Origin: Streblospio benedicti
Lineage: Eukaryota > Annelida > Polychaeta > Spionida > Spionidae
DNA length: 64,000 nt
Direction of reading: 5' to 3'
Assembly: GCA_019095985.1 (NCBI GenBank)
Contig: CM032661.1
Span: forward strand, 30,001,020-30,065,019
Shown: in pieces, positions 1 through 12,789 of the stretch
How the letters are laid out: the number at the start of each line of letters is the position of its first letter
Position numbering within the stretch: position 1 is the stretch's first letter
Notes under the pieces: model-generated
Told to the model about the DNA's origin: nothing
Database searches by the model: none
The model's input: only the letters and a program-made list of their open reading frames with translations
Program-made: the position numbers and the translations under genes

Positions 1-68
1 TTAATGCAAACATATCAAACAGGCCTCTTAAATGCATTCTCTATCATTTTTTATATATATAATTTTAG

Positions 69-3000
69 GTATGGCCTCATAATGTCAACAAGTAATGGCA
101 TTTACACTAACAGCAGTTGGAAATGCAAAGCAAAACCAGTGTACAACTCAAATGCTTGGCTGCATTCAAATTTTGATGACTCTGATTGGGATTATGCTGA
201 AGAAACCGATAAAAATGAAAGACATGCTTTACCTTCAGATTTTCACCCCAAAGCTCGGTGGATTTGGGCAAAAGAAGATGGAGGTCAAATGCCAATTATG
301 TGCAGATTTCATCAATATAGGAATAAATGCAATAGAGATTCATGCAAAAATGGTGGGACTTGCTATAGAATGGATGATTATAACTACAAATGTACATGCC
401 CACAAGGTATAACAGGTAAGAACTGTGAAACCGACATAGTAAAATGTGCTAGTTCTCCATGTGTAAATGGTGGGATTTGTTTGGAAACCATAGACCACCA
501 TTATACATGCATTTGTAAACCCGGATATGAAGGGTCCACATGTGAAAAAGAAAGTGATGGATGTGGCAGTAGTCCATGCCAAAACGGAGCAACCTGTTAT
601 AAAAAAGACAGCGGCTTCATGTGTCAATGTAAAACTGGATATGCTGGCAAAATGTGTGAAACCAAGCTAGTATCCAATATTGATAAGTGTGGAAGTAATC
701 CATGTCATCATGGTGGCTCTTGTCAGGGGGGTGGTACGAATGGATACACATGCAAATGTAAAGCAGGGTATACAGGGAATCAATGTGAGAGTTATGTAAA
801 TTATTGTGCAAGCAAACCTTGTCTAAATGGTGCTACATGCTCCAATGAATTTGACAGATACACTTGTCTATGTAAAGCGAACTATGTTGGAGACATTTGT
901 GAGTCCAGTAACCATAATATTGATAGTGAACGTGCTAAAAAACAAAACGTAAATGTGCACTTAGATAGTGATTACTCGAATATCCATAAACGGGATGATA
1001 CTGATAATTGTGAAAGCAAGCCTTGTCTAAATAGTGGTACATGTATAAATAAAGAAAACATGTACATTTGCAATTGTAAAAGTGATTATACAGGTATTAA
1101 TTGTGAAAGTTATAAAGTAGAAAATGTATATGTTTCTTCCAGTACTGTAACACAAGAAAGTGATGTTGATGTTTGTAAAGATGCGGTTTGTCCATTACAT
1201 TCGAATTGTGTTGTGGAAAAGGAGCGAATTAATACATACAAATGCCAATGTCATCCGGGTTGGGATAGTAATGCTGATTGTGAACACAAATGCAGCCCTG
1301 GTACATATGGACAGGACTGTGAGGGCAAGTGTCACTGTCTTGGTGAGGAAAACTGTGATCCTATAACAGGCTCATGCTCCAGTGGATGTGCTGAAGGATA
1401 CTCAGGAATGGATTGTTCAAAGACGAAGGCAAGAGATATCTTGGACGTGCCAAATCATGATAACACAGACAGTTGTGCCAGCAACCCTTGTTTAAATGAT
1501 GGTACATGTTCAAATGAAGGCGATAGATACCGTTGCCATTGTAAATTGGATTACATGGGAAACATTTGTGAATCCAATAAGTATTACATTGCCAATGATG
1601 GACGGGCTGAAAGAACAGTAGAATCCGATATAGACAATTGCGGGAGTAATCCATGTCATCATGGTGGCTCTTGCTGGAGTGGTATTAATGGATACACATG
1701 CAAATGTAAAGCAGGTTATACGGGGAATCAATGTAAGAATTACGTAGATTATTGTGCTAGCAAACCTTGTTTAAACGGGGCTACATGTTCCAATGAATTT
1801 GACAGATACGTTTGTCTATGTAAAGCGAGCCATGTTGGAGAAATTTGCGAGTCCAGTAAGTATGGTATTGACAGTGAACGTGCTGAAATAGAAAACGTAA
1901 ATGTTCACCTAAATAGTGATTACTCGAATATCCATAAACGGGATGATACTGATAATTGTGACACCCAGCCTTGTCTAAATGGTGGTACATGTATACAGAA
2001 AGAAAACATGTACATTTGTAATTGTAAAGTTGATTATACAGGTATTAATTGTGAAAGTTATAAAGTAGAAAATGTATATGTTTCTTCCAGTACTGTAACA
2101 CAAGAAAGTGCTGTAGATGTTTGTAAAGATGCGGTTTGTCCATTACATTCGAATTGTGTTGTGGAAAAGGAGCGGATTAATACATACAAATGTCAGTGTC
2201 ATCCGGGTTGGGATAATAATGCTGATTGTGAACACAAATGCAGCCCTGGTACATTTGGACAGGATTGTCAAGGAAAATGCCACTGTCTTGGTGATGAAAG
2301 CTGTAACCCTATAACAGGCTCATGCTCCAGTGGATGTGCTGAAGGTTACTCAGGAATGGATTGTTCTAAGACGAGGGCAAAAGATTACTTGAATGTCCAC
2401 AAACGGGATCATACAAATTGGTGTGCCAGCAAGCCTTGTCTTCATGGTGCTACTTGTGCAAACCTCATGGATGGATACTCTTGTATATGTACACAAAGAT
2501 ATACTGGAATGCAGTGTGAAAACATAGTTGATACATGTGATAGTAAACCCTGTCTAAATGATGCTCGGTGTTTAAGCAAAAATGGCCACTTCAATTGCTC
2601 ATGCGTACCAGGATATACAGGAGTAAACTGCGAAACAAATATTAATGAGTGTAGTAGTAATCCCTGTACAAATAATGGGTCTTGTAGTGACATTATTAAT
2701 GCTTATAAATGTAAATGTGTATCAGGACATGTTGGCGACAATTGTGAATTCCTTGAGGATAGATGCAGTAGTAATCCATGTCAGCATGGGGGCTCTTGTT
2801 GGAGTGGTATAAATGGGTACACTTGTGAATGTAAAGCAGGTTATATGGGGAATGAATGTGAACATTATATGAATTATTGTGCAAGCGAACCCTGTTTAAA
2901 TGGGGCTACATGTTCAAATGGATTTGACACATACATTTGTCTATGTAAAATGGATTATACCGGTATCATTTGTGCGACCAGTCATCTTTCCAATGAAGTA

Positions 3001-5205
3001 GGCCAAATGCAATATACAAATAAGTCGTCCAATACTTCTAACCAACTTAGAGAGAGTAGGGATGTTTGTAAAGAAGCCAATTGTCCAATCCATGCTCATT
3101 GTGTTGCAAGTATGGATCAAATTGATGTATATGATTGCCTGTGTGACCCTGGGTGGGATATCAATTCTTATTGCAAGGAAAAGTGTAGTCCAGGCACATT
3201 TGGAGAATACTGTAAAGGTAAATGCCACTGCTCTGACGACACCCCATGTGACCATGTGACAGGTTTGTGTACCAAAGGATGCGCTGATGGATACTGGGGA
3301 AATGATTGTTCTTTAAGCAAGAAGAGAGATGTTACTGACTCTGCTGACAATACTGATCACTGTGCAGATGCAAGCTGTCCCCATCATTCGGAATGTGTCA
3401 ATCATGTCAATAGATACACATGCAGGTGTGATGAGGGCTGGGATCCGAAAACCGGCTGTCAGAAAAAATGCAGCAACGGGACGTTTGGACAAGACTGCGA
3501 GAACAAGTGTAAGCCTGGCTGGGACGCGAGCTATTTGTGTGAGAAAAAGTGTAGTCCGGGTACATTTGGACAAGACTGCCAAGGAAAGTGTCACTGTTTT
3601 GGAGACACAGTCTGCGACTCTGAGACAGGATCATGTCCTCGCGGATGTGCAGATGGATACACAGGAGACGATTGCTCAAAGGTCGTAAGTACAGGAAGCA
3701 ATATTGCTGAGCAGCATTTGACCACGTCATCAAGCAATTATAACTACTGTTTACGTGCACAGTGTCCATACAAGTCCAAGTGTGTTAATCGCGAGTATGG
3801 ACACATATGCCAGTGTCATCCTGGCTGGAATCCCGATGCTAACTGCGAAGAACAGTGTAGCCTGGGCACATTTGGGCAGAACTGTGAAGGCAGGTGCCAC
3901 TGTTTTGATGGTGTTCCGTGTGACTCCACAACTGGTTCATGTCCTAATGGATGCGCTGATGGATACTCGGGATTGGATTGTTCCAGTACCGCAAACCAAG
4001 CGCGGGATTTGACCACTATGGCTTCGACCCTAGATGATAATGATGATTGTAGAAATGGCAAATGTCCACTTCATTCCAGATGTGTGGAGCTTGAAAGTAG
4101 ATACACGTGTCAGTGTGAACTTGGGTGGGACCCTCGAACAAAATGCAGTAATAAGTGCCCCGTGGGCACATATGGCCAGGACTGTCAGAAAACATGCTTC
4201 TGCTCAAATCCTGAACAGTGTGATGCCCAGACGGGTGACTGCATCTTTCCAGTAACCGCACAATATAATACTGTAACCACTTCCAAGGAAAATACAGGCC
4301 CGTGCAGCAATGTTGACGTTTGTCCTGGCAATATGCAGTGTGTGGCGAATAAACAGCGAAGAAATAGATACAAATGCAAGTGTCTTCCTGGATGGGATAC
4401 AAGTTACAAGTGTGAGACCAAGTGTCGCCCAGGCTCATTTGGGCAGGATTGTGAGGGGACGTGCCACTGTCTCGGTGACCTCCATTGTAATCACAAAACA
4501 GGTTCCTGCCCAAGTGGGTGTAAGTTTGGATATGAAGGATTCAATTGCTCCATTGTGAGACTAAATCCTATGGCCGTTCAGTCTGTCGATCAGGTCACGG
4601 TGTTGCCATCTACTGTAACAGCAGAAAGTATTGATACTGATTATTTATTCTCATCTAATGTAGAACCAGACAATAGTTTAATAGCAACCAATATTGACCA
4701 AGGGCAACTATCCTTGTCCACCAAAGAAACGCAGGATACTGATAGTTGCAGATCTGTTATATGTCCTACACATTCGAAGTGCATAGATGGTAATACGACA
4801 TACAAGTGTGAGTGTTATCTTGGTTGGGATCCTGCTTTTCATTGTGAGAAAAAGTGTAGCACAGGAACATTTGGGCAAGACTGTGAGGGTCAATGTAACT
4901 GTCTGCATCATGCCCCGTGTGACGTCGCCATTGGGCTATGTCCTAGTGGCTGCGCTATGGGATACTGGGGATTAAACTGCTCAAGAACATATCAGGAACC
5001 CGCCAAGGCAGCCATCAAAAGTCGTGAGGTTGTTAGGGGAAATTTTAAGGGCAATATGTCTGCAATTGTCGCTGCAAGCGTGCTAGGAGGTGTCCTCTGT
5101 GTTGTCATTGTTGGTGGAATAGGTATTGCTGTCTACAAATGGCGCAAAAGTAGACATCAAGAGGATACTATTGAGCTCACAATATATGCGTCTGATAATC
5201 ATTGA
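69..5205 (+). CDS. Multiple EGF-domain type I membrane protein, last exon (5' end outside window)
   Basis: This is one uninterrupted 5.1-kb exon. A TTTTAG acceptor ends at 68 and the first base completes a split codon, so the true start is upstream of the window. The first ~75 residues (nt 70-300; WKCKAKP, FDDSDWDYA, ARWIWAK) are a non-EGF domain of a type seen beside EGF repeats in invertebrate proteins, possibly a beta-sandwich (inference). About 15 classical EGF modules follow (pattern C-x-PCLNGGTC-C-x-C-GYTG-x-C). Eight EGF modules of the C-x-PGWD type are each followed by a laminin/MEGF-like module (CSPGTFGQDC, then GCADGYSGMDC). A hydrophobic segment at about 5059-5133, a basic stop-transfer WRKSR and a short tail ending in ASDNH show a single-pass protein with an extracellular N-terminus. 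The module order resembles MEGF10/11 and scavenger-receptor class F proteins, which act in cell recognition and engulfment; that role is inferred only. Residues encoded at about 682-1430 are duplicated at 1633-2380. Confidence 0.93.
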
Positions 5206-5370
5206 GGTACAAGATTGTCCTGGTGTATCACGTCTATATGTGGCAAAAATATTAAAGTCATCATGTGCTCGTATATTATTTTTTTATCATCGTTTGAATT
5301 CTGACAGGTCAGGAGCTCTGTTCATTTGTATTGTAATGCGTCCTTAGAATGTTGACATAAATACTGTTAT

Positions 5371-5376
5371 AATAAA
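5371..5376 (+). promoter_or_regulatory. Polyadenylation signal of the EGF gene
   Basis: An AATAAA hexamer lies 166 bp after the stop codon of the EGF exon, in AT-rich DNA. It is the first canonical hexamer downstream and implies a short 3' UTR. Confidence 0.6.
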
Positions 5377-6468
5377 TGTAGCCTGAAAAGGTTGTTAATA
5401 TTATTCTTTATCTTAATGATGAATTAGTATCTATCAGCAGGAAAAGTGTCATGATGATTCATTGTGTAAAATCTATTTCTTAATAGACCTCCGGAGGGTC
5501 TTTATTACTAAAATATTTAGAGTCAACAACAATGATTTTTTCCCCTTTTAAAGAATATATTTTGTCTCTATGAGACATCTTCAAACATTACAATTATATA
5601 AAAGGTAGAATACTAATATGACGTACAAGTACAAATCATGTCTGTGCACAGTAATTGTGTTACCATCTGCTTAATACAAATTAGAAATTGACAATAGCTA
5701 TATAATATGAGTAAATATGAGTATGATGGAATCTTATTTATAAGTTCCATGCTTGGAAACTTGTTCTTGGTACTTATTTTGCTCTTTGTCAACATATAAT
5801 TTCAAAATAGCTTCAGTGCAATATTTGTAACATGTATTTTCAATTCACAAAAATAGCATATGTAACAAGATAACAACACGTATTTAAAACACACGCATAA
5901 AATAACAATTAAACATAATGTTTGCACAATAGCTTGATAACACATTCATCTTAAGCACTTCAAATGATTACAAAATGTTATTCCACTGTTTCGACCAAGT
6001 AACATAAAGATATCACAGAGCACTCAGACTAGTAAAAATTAAATCAAATAACATTGGTTGCGTGGACGGATTGCTCGCTTATTTTTGTAGCACTTTTCTT
6101 ACCTTACACCCATTATCCTTATCAACAATCAGATTGGTCTATATGCTGTTGATTACTATTATTGCACATTTTATCATTTTGATAAAACATTCACATTTCA
6201 CCCTGTTTTCGTATCAGACAATCGTACAAGAGCATAGTTATTCACTTGCAGCTTTAAATAGTAAAATATTAGGTACACACATTTGAGAACATCTCACGAT
6301 GAAATAAATAATGTAAAAAAGGTCCTAATAGGAAAACGCACACAAAAAATAATACTGATAAATTGATAAGGCAAATAAGTCTTGAAGACATAAAGCAAGC
6401 ATGTACATGTAACTTGCTAAAACAAGACATAACGTCCCCCAATTATACATTCCTGCCGGTAGCGCCAC
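5377..6468. other. Intergenic and 3' UTR sequence between convergent genes
   Basis: This AT-rich stretch separates the end of the EGF gene (+) from the stop codon of gene A (-). Both 3' UTRs must lie here. I see no coding signal or recognisable repeat. Confidence 0.6.
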
Positions 6469-6557
6469 CTATTGTTTGACGACCAAGAATGTAGCAGTGC
6501 GGCTGCGTCGGTAATCTTCAGAACGAGGGTACGGCACTGGACAGCCGCCATTAAAAC
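6469..6557 (-). CDS. Gene A, terminal exon
   Basis: It encodes FNGGCPVPYPRSEDYRRSR then TATFLVVKQ and a TAG stop at 6471-6469. The acceptor is CTCTTCAG. The basic and aromatic composition matches the preceding exons. Confidence 0.72.
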
Positions 6558-9500
6558 CTGAAGAGAAAGTAGAAGGTAGTGATGGTATCTGGGGTTGTAG
6601 TTCATGATAAACTGAGTTATTAAATTGGGATAAGCTCACTTATCAAATTGCAAATGCATGCATGCCATTTCAGCTTGTGGAATATACGATGGAGTTTTAG
6701 CACCTTTTCCATTGTGTTTAGAGATATTGAAACATCTAGACAATTATTAATTTTAACAATATTGCTTTCGTCGACCATACTTTAGAAATGTTTATGCACA
6801 ACGCTTACATTTAGTGATGACATGGAAGTTAAGGGCGTTTTTGATAGTTTTTCATCCAGTATTAGTCATCACCTACTGAAGTTGGGTGCTCAAAGCTGCT
6901 ACTGACACTACTAGCCGTGATTATGCAGTACATTTAGAGCCCTAATGGGCTAAATATAGAGGTGCGTATACTCCAGCATAGGAGTGACGTCAAGACGCTG
7001 AAGTAGGGCGCTAGACCCAAGCAAGGATTATATAGTACTTTTATTAAGTATTTATTCAGTATCTTTCATAGAACATTTCTTACCATCCACAGGTAGTGAT
7101 GGTTCTCGGCCAAATAAAGGGCGACGTCTTGTGAAGTCATTGCCGGTTAGACTAGATATACTTCCCCAGTACTTGTCACCGCTCTCTCGTCTGGGAGTAG
7201 ACTGCTCCTCATTGTAGAAAACACCACCGTCTGCAAAAACAAGAAAGAATATGCGTGACTTTTATGGAGATAACTGGTCCAACGGCAGTGAATAACGCTA
7301 CAATAAAATCTATATTAAGACCGAACTTGGGAACGCCCTCAAGTGATCTCACTAAAGAACTGGTCTGTTTCATGGGCTCCAGCATCGTTAGATAAGGTGG
7401 TGGCGGCTATAATACTATATTTTCTATACTAACATCATTCTAATATGATATAAGACAAGGTAACTAATCATACACGAACGAGAGGAGAAAGTCCATCCGT
7501 TTTAGGCTGCCATTTTAAGGCTGGATTTGTGCTCAAGGATATACACTATTGAAAGAAACTGACACAATCCTATACAATCTCAATTAAGATTTTTAACAAG
7601 AGTTCCATAACTATATGACAATGTGTTGCTTGTATTGAATATTATACCATGTCACAATAATAAAATAGATCAAAGAATATCTGTTTAAAAAATCAGCCAT
7701 AAAGTAAACGTAACTACATCCAGCCAATCAAAAACAACTTCTTGTTTAGATTATTGGCAAATAAAGCTATGGAAATTTGATGAAAATATTTGAAATGTGA
7801 TAGCATAAGACTGTGTCAGCTTATTTCAATATCATGTAGTGATAAAGTATGTACGAGAGCGTAACTCAAGCCTAAAAGGGATGCTCTGGATTTTCTTATT
7901 TTTTATGGTTAGTTACCCTATTTTATATTCTATGAGTAAAGATGCTGTTTGTAAAAGTAAATATAATATGGTTGCCCCTACCCCGTGTAATAATGCAGGG
8001 GTTGTGTGAAAATGGTTAAAAATAGGGCTGTTGGATTTCAATGAAGTGGGCTGTGTAAAAAAAACTGAAAATGTGTTGGATCTGCAAACGCAGGCTATGT
8101 AAACTGAGGTTTGATGATAAGAAATAAAAATATGTCATTTCTTAACCTTTTATAACACCCCGCACCCCCTTTTTAAGGAAAATGTGGTATGACGAGAGTA
8201 AATTAGGACGTTCTTTATTATGATATTGCTAGGTCATTGTTTTACTTTTTAAGGCGTAATGAGATCATCAAGGGCCTTTCTTGGGGATTGGAAAAAAAGA
8301 GGGAAGAAGAGTGGTTTTATTATATAGGTCTACTGCCCTTATTGATGATTGACGATTATTCATGGGAAATTGTCAGACCATTATTTTTTCCACGAATTAC
8401 CATGAAAGGCTTTTTTGTGCAGAGTAAGACATAATCTTTGTAGTTTATATGTTTTAATATAGACATTACTGATAATAAGTGTAACTGATTAGTTAGCTTA
8501 ACATTCAACACAGTAGTACCAAAGTTATAATGTGGGATATACTTTACTGCTTTTTTAAAATTCATTGTGAGTACCCATATTGGCGGCCATTTTGAAAGTA
8601 ATTCCCCAGTGAAAGAGTAATGCATTTTCCCCCTTCAAAGTGGACATAATGAGAAGATAAAGTGGCATTTTTGACAAAACGGACACTTGAGAGAAAATAT
8701 TGGTTGAGAGAGAAATAAGATCAGACAAAAAATCCTAATATGGAACACACTAACCCTTTTATGAAGTTCATGTACCAGATCAAATGACCTAAGTTTAAAT
8801 AGTGCCGTATATGAGAGGACATTTTGGATTTAGTTATCATTTTGTATGTAAAAAATAAGGTGAGGAGTACATTGAAGTGTACAAATACTTGACTTTGTCA
8901 TAAAATCAACATAAAGGATAAATAAATATATTTTAAAATAATACATATTTGAAAGCTAGTAACAAATGATTTTGGTTTGTAATATCAGTAAGGTGTGTGG
9001 TAAAAATAACAACGTAAGACATTTGTAAAATTGATACAAGGATTACCCCAAACTATCAAATGTAAGATTAAACAAGGTGAATTTGTGTCCCGCCAACCCC
9101 AACCCCAAAATAAAGATTTTGTTAAATTCTTTATTTCTGTTATAAGTGCAAACATACAATACATTAGATACATTTTCAATTAGTAGCTTTAATGAAGGTG
9201 GTTAAAAAACATGTGCATTCATTATGCTAACACTATGTAATTACTTGTTAAGACTTACTGAATAAATTACTATGCCACACAATTTCTCAGTATACGTTTT
9301 AAAACACAATCTATCATTTGATTATAAATCAATGTTAATTAGTTAATTTCTCGTTAGTTTTCAAACAATAGTATAAATTTCTATGTACTAAAGAAATAAT
9401 AAAGATATAAAAGTGTTTACTAACTAACTATGTTAGGAAACGCAACAATTGTTTGTGGAACACATCATATTCGCCTATAAAGGCACAATGCATTTGACTT

Positions 9501-12074
9501 GCATATATCACAATGCAGCTTATCACAGCATACATGAACAGTAAAACTAGAAACTAATATGGTTAAATGGCTAATAAATTGCTTTCATCAGCATTAAGAA
9601 AAATACCAAATTTAGAACATACTACTACTGCACTATTGCAGCAAGATTAATATACATAATGTAAACTAGTGAACATAATGTAAACGTAAAAAATACATTT
9701 TGATAAAGCGATTTTATAACATTTTTGACATAGTGGTACAAGGAAAACGTTATGCCATATTCATAATTAAATTACAGAATTCAGATACATATTCTCAACT
9801 AAACTTAAAAAGCACAGAGTAAAAGATGAAATGTAAACAAGCTGCATTCGATTTCGGCCTCAATCTAGGGCCACCATTGATACCAGTTGAATTTACCTTT
9901 GTATGGTTGACCAAGTTTCATCTTTTTTCCTGAATACTGCAAGAATGGTGATGTGGTCCATTTAATTGCCTGCAAGTAGTTGATATATTAATTTATTTTA
10001 GTAACACACCATTTTCAAAATATGTTGTGGGTGGTGATAATGTAAATTGGTCCTAAAACTCACGATTCCATAACAGTGGTGGAGACTTATTGATGGAGAA
10101 CTGAACATTGAACTAAATGTCTCATCGCAGTATTCATGGGAAGAGCTCACACTCATCAACATTTGTCTCGAGACTGGGGTATATATGATGCATGTATGAG
10201 ATTCATTTATCTCAGATAAAGTTAGATAAAGCCTGTGTCTCAAAAGGTAACAGTATGCGAAATTGTGGCCAAAGGAAAAGACATGTAAGGTACAGTGGAC
10301 CTAAAATACAGTCAGAATGGCAGGTTGCTTTATATATAGATACGAAACATTGCGAATTGTAATTACACTGAAATCTGGGATCGCGGAACTGCATTAGCAC
10401 ATCTTCAACTTACAAAAGATCACTATCAGCTCAAGTCATGTGCTTCGTGATTTGGATATTCAAAATTTCAACAAGAAGACAAAAACAGGCAGGTATGCAC
10501 AACCAAAGGGTTGACAAACGCTCTTGGAGATGTCAAAACATACATTAGAATTATTCTTTGGTTGGCTTAAAAGAGGACTATGAGGTCGCCCACTCCTGCA
10601 CTGGCCCCTGAAGCGCTTCACTAACCTGCTCCCTCTGCGTGGTGGGCAGAAGGCGTTCTCGCGGGGAACATGGCACCAGGGACGTGCCGGGAACTGAAAC
10701 AACCACAGCAGGTGAACAACAGAATGGCGGGAACACGATTGAAACAAAACATTCAAGCATTGCATTAAGACGTTAACTCAAGTCTTTTTCAGTTGTAGTT
10801 TTGTTAAAATGAAATCTTATTTTAACAACATAAAGTTTGACTTCATTAATTTAAATGTTTTTGAGATTTTTCTCCTTTTCAAATCAAACCACAAAAAAAA
10901 TAATGTATATAGAAGATGTCTCTTCAGTTATGTCAATACAGTGGCAGGAACTTGCTTGGCAGAACAGTGAGAGGAGAACAAAAATAATAGTTTGCATTGT
11001 GATTTTCCACAACGTCCTCACCTATGCCGCGAGCCGGCTGTGGCTTGGGGTAGCTGCTCCCCCGCCCCTTGCTGTGGATCATGAGCGGCTCCACCGCGTT
11101 GACGAAGGAGCTGCTCGTGGTGTAGCGCACGCGCTGCTCCGTGGTGATCTTCTCGTCCGGCGTCTCCTCCGGGGTCTTGGACTTCACGGCGGGCACTGCC
11201 TGGGGACATAAGAAAAGAGAGGTTTATAACTTTAAGGATCTCGTGGTTTTGCATGCGCGATCGATGGCGGAAATGCCAAAAAAACACTTAAAAATGAAAT
11301 TATTTTTTTGTGGGAAAGGGAATGGGGTCCTTTTGCCTCTCGTTTATCTGCCTAAGCCAATTGCTGTGCAAGACATAAATGTGTGATAAAAATGTGTGCA
11401 TAAGTTACAGAAAAACACGTTGTTCAAAAGTGGCCTTAAAACCAGAAATACGTGGAAGATCAGTAGCGATCAACGATGTGAACTCCACGGATAACACCAC
11501 GCATGATGCTCCTCTGGTTTGAAGACCACCTCAATATGAAGCAATGCTCTAAATTCAGAGTTGCACACACTTGCAAGCTCTGGAAATGATCAAAGCCTCG
11601 GGCACAACTGGCAGTACTGCTTCTCTACTGACCAACATTCAAGGAAACTGTGGGGATCAGTGTGTCCAGTGACGTGAAAGTATGTTTTGAGGCAGTAAAG
11701 AGACAATGGAGTATAATATAACACTGGATATAAATCAGCAATAGTCTATCAGTAGGTAGGCAGTACGGAGCCAGTATGTCATGCAAATCATTATTACATG
11801 ATGTAGACGCGCAGACCGGAGGAGAAAATGCACTGTCAAAATGTCTGAACTGCTGGCTGTGCTCTAGGATCAAGTGGTTGTTACAGGGTGATCGGGTTCA
11901 CGCACCTTGTGGTCGATTTTGAAGATGTGGTAGACCTGGCGGCCGTGTGGCATGTTGCCAGACTTGTCCACCCTCTCGCCGATCTTGGGGAGGCTGGCGC
12001 GGGGCCCGGGCACGTAGTCAGACTGGAAGTCTGTCCTGTTGGTTGTGGCCCAGTTGCTGGCTGGGTACGATGCT
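6469..12074 (-). CDS. Gene A: unrecognised protein, 3' six exons
   Basis: I assembled this minus-strand gene from six GC-richer islands in AT-rich DNA. The exons are 12074-11906, 11199-11022, 10693-10626, 9969-9897, 7230-7084 and 6557-6469. All borders are GT/AG and every junction keeps frame (the split codons rebuild Val, Asp and Gly). The product is 240 residues ending at a TAG at 6469, and the first exon opens with a split codon, so more exons lie upstream and were not found. The protein is polar, rich in Arg, Ser, Pro and Tyr, has few Cys and no membrane segment. Landmarks are DYVPGPRASLPKIGERVDKS, TTSSSFVNAVEPLMIHSKGR, KWTTSPFLQYSGKKMKL, GGVFYNEE, and the end RRSRTATFLVVKQ. I do not recognise the family. 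Short disordered proteins with TTSSxF or FYNE-like motifs include axonemal microtubule proteins, but this is only a guess. Confidence 0.75.
7084..7230 (-). CDS. Gene A, fifth exon in window
   Basis: It encodes GGVFYNEEQSTPRRESGDK, YWGSISSLTGNDFTRRRPLF and GREPSLPVD. The acceptor is TTTTTGCAG and the donor GTAAGA. It joins the last exon through a split Gly codon. Confidence 0.78.
7370..7570. repeat. Interspersed repeat, relative of the 23.65- and 63.8-kb copies
   Basis: It begins CATGGGCTCCAGCATC and later carries GGTAACTA, CCGTTTTAGGCTG and GGATTTGTGCTC. The same words occur in the same order at 63790-63960, and the CATGGGxCCCAGCATC end also caps the palindromic element at 23649-23795. It lies in a gene A intron. 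Confidence 0.55.
7571..9896. other. Gene A intron sequence with no visible feature
   Basis: AT-rich sequence with scattered stops in all frames. I see no repeat copy, RNA gene or exon here. Confidence 0.55.
9897..9969 (-). CDS. Gene A, fourth exon in window
   Basis: It has 24 codons plus one base: AIKWTTSPFLQYSGKK, then MKLGQPYK. The acceptor is ACTTGCAG and the donor GTAAAT. The leftover G joins AC of the next exon to give Asp. Confidence 0.72.
10626..10693 (-). CDS. Gene A, third exon in window
   Basis: Two bases complete a Val codon and 22 codons follow (PGTSLVPCSPRERLLPTTQR then EQ). The acceptor is GTTTCAG and the donor GTTAGT. The frame was chosen because only it joins both neighbouring exons in phase. 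Confidence 0.65.
10903..10990 (+). mobile_element. 3' fragment of tRNA-derived SINE
   Basis: The words GAAGATGTCTCTTCAG, TATGTCAATACAGT, GGAACTTGCTTGGCA and GTGAGAGGAGA match, in order and orientation, the body of the SINE at 57661-57835. The tRNA-like head is absent. It ends about 30 bp from a gene A exon. Confidence 0.55.
11022..11199 (-). CDS. Gene A, second exon in window
   Basis: It has 59 codons plus one base between acceptor CCCCAG and donor GTGAGG. It starts AVPAVKSKTPEETPDEK and contains RVRYTTSSSFVNAVEPL. The island is strikingly GC-rich against its flanks, and the six-frame shadows on both strands here come from it. Confidence 0.75.
11232..11357 (-). mobile_element. Old copy of the CAGATCC-type MITE
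   Basis: It is a decayed relative of the 19117 element in reverse orientation: AAGGATCTCGTGGTTTTG, GCGATCGATGGCGGAAATG, AAAATGAAATTATTTTTTTG, then an end resembling ATCTGCCTA. It starts about 30 bp upstream of a gene A exon. Confidence 0.5.
11906..12074 (-). CDS. Gene A, first exon in window
   Basis: It lies between acceptor TTTACAG (12081-12075) and donor GTGCGT (from 11905). It has one base of a split codon and then 56 codons, starting ASYPASNWATTNRTDF and ending YHIFKIDHK. It ends in phase 0. Confidence 0.72.
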
Positions 12075-12789
12075 CTGTAAACAAAGTGACACGTGTTTTG
12101 TTATATAAATGATTGAAATTGAAACGAGGCTGTGCATTACCCAGCAAAACTAGGGGCACATTACTACTGGTATTGGTAAATCAATTCCAAGGTGCACAGA
12201 GGTTGTTGCCTTGTGGTTTTGGCGGTGATTTTTGTGTAGATTATGTTTTTATTAGATAAAAATAGGTGCCTTCATTCTTTTTGAGAATTTTAAGTAAGCT
12301 ATATGACCAGTTGTGAAGGCCGCGATGAATAATGCTAACAATTCGAATATCAACCAGCAACAACCAACGTGGGTCGTTGTATGTGTGTTTGGGGGGGGGG
12401 GGGGGACTTTGAGAGAAGGTTTGTTCAGTCACTTAGAGTATGACAAAAATAATGTACATGTACATATTTGTGTTTCAACATTGTATCACAGAGGTTGTGT
12501 CAGTGGAACTGCATAGGCTGAATTATTTCCACAAAAAAGAATAAATATTGACAAAATTCAAATTAGTATGTTCAGATTAAATAATACATCGCTTAACATA
12601 TCATTCATCGTACATTGAAGACATCTACCATTATAAGTAGTAGTATTTCTGTTAATTCCCTGCGTGCATGTTTATATTCCCCGAAGAGAATATTTCACAA
12701 ATTAAGGAAGTGAATTAACAGGTGTCTACCACTACTAAACATGGTATATTATCATTAAACTACATCAAATGGCAGCGTAAGGAACACTC

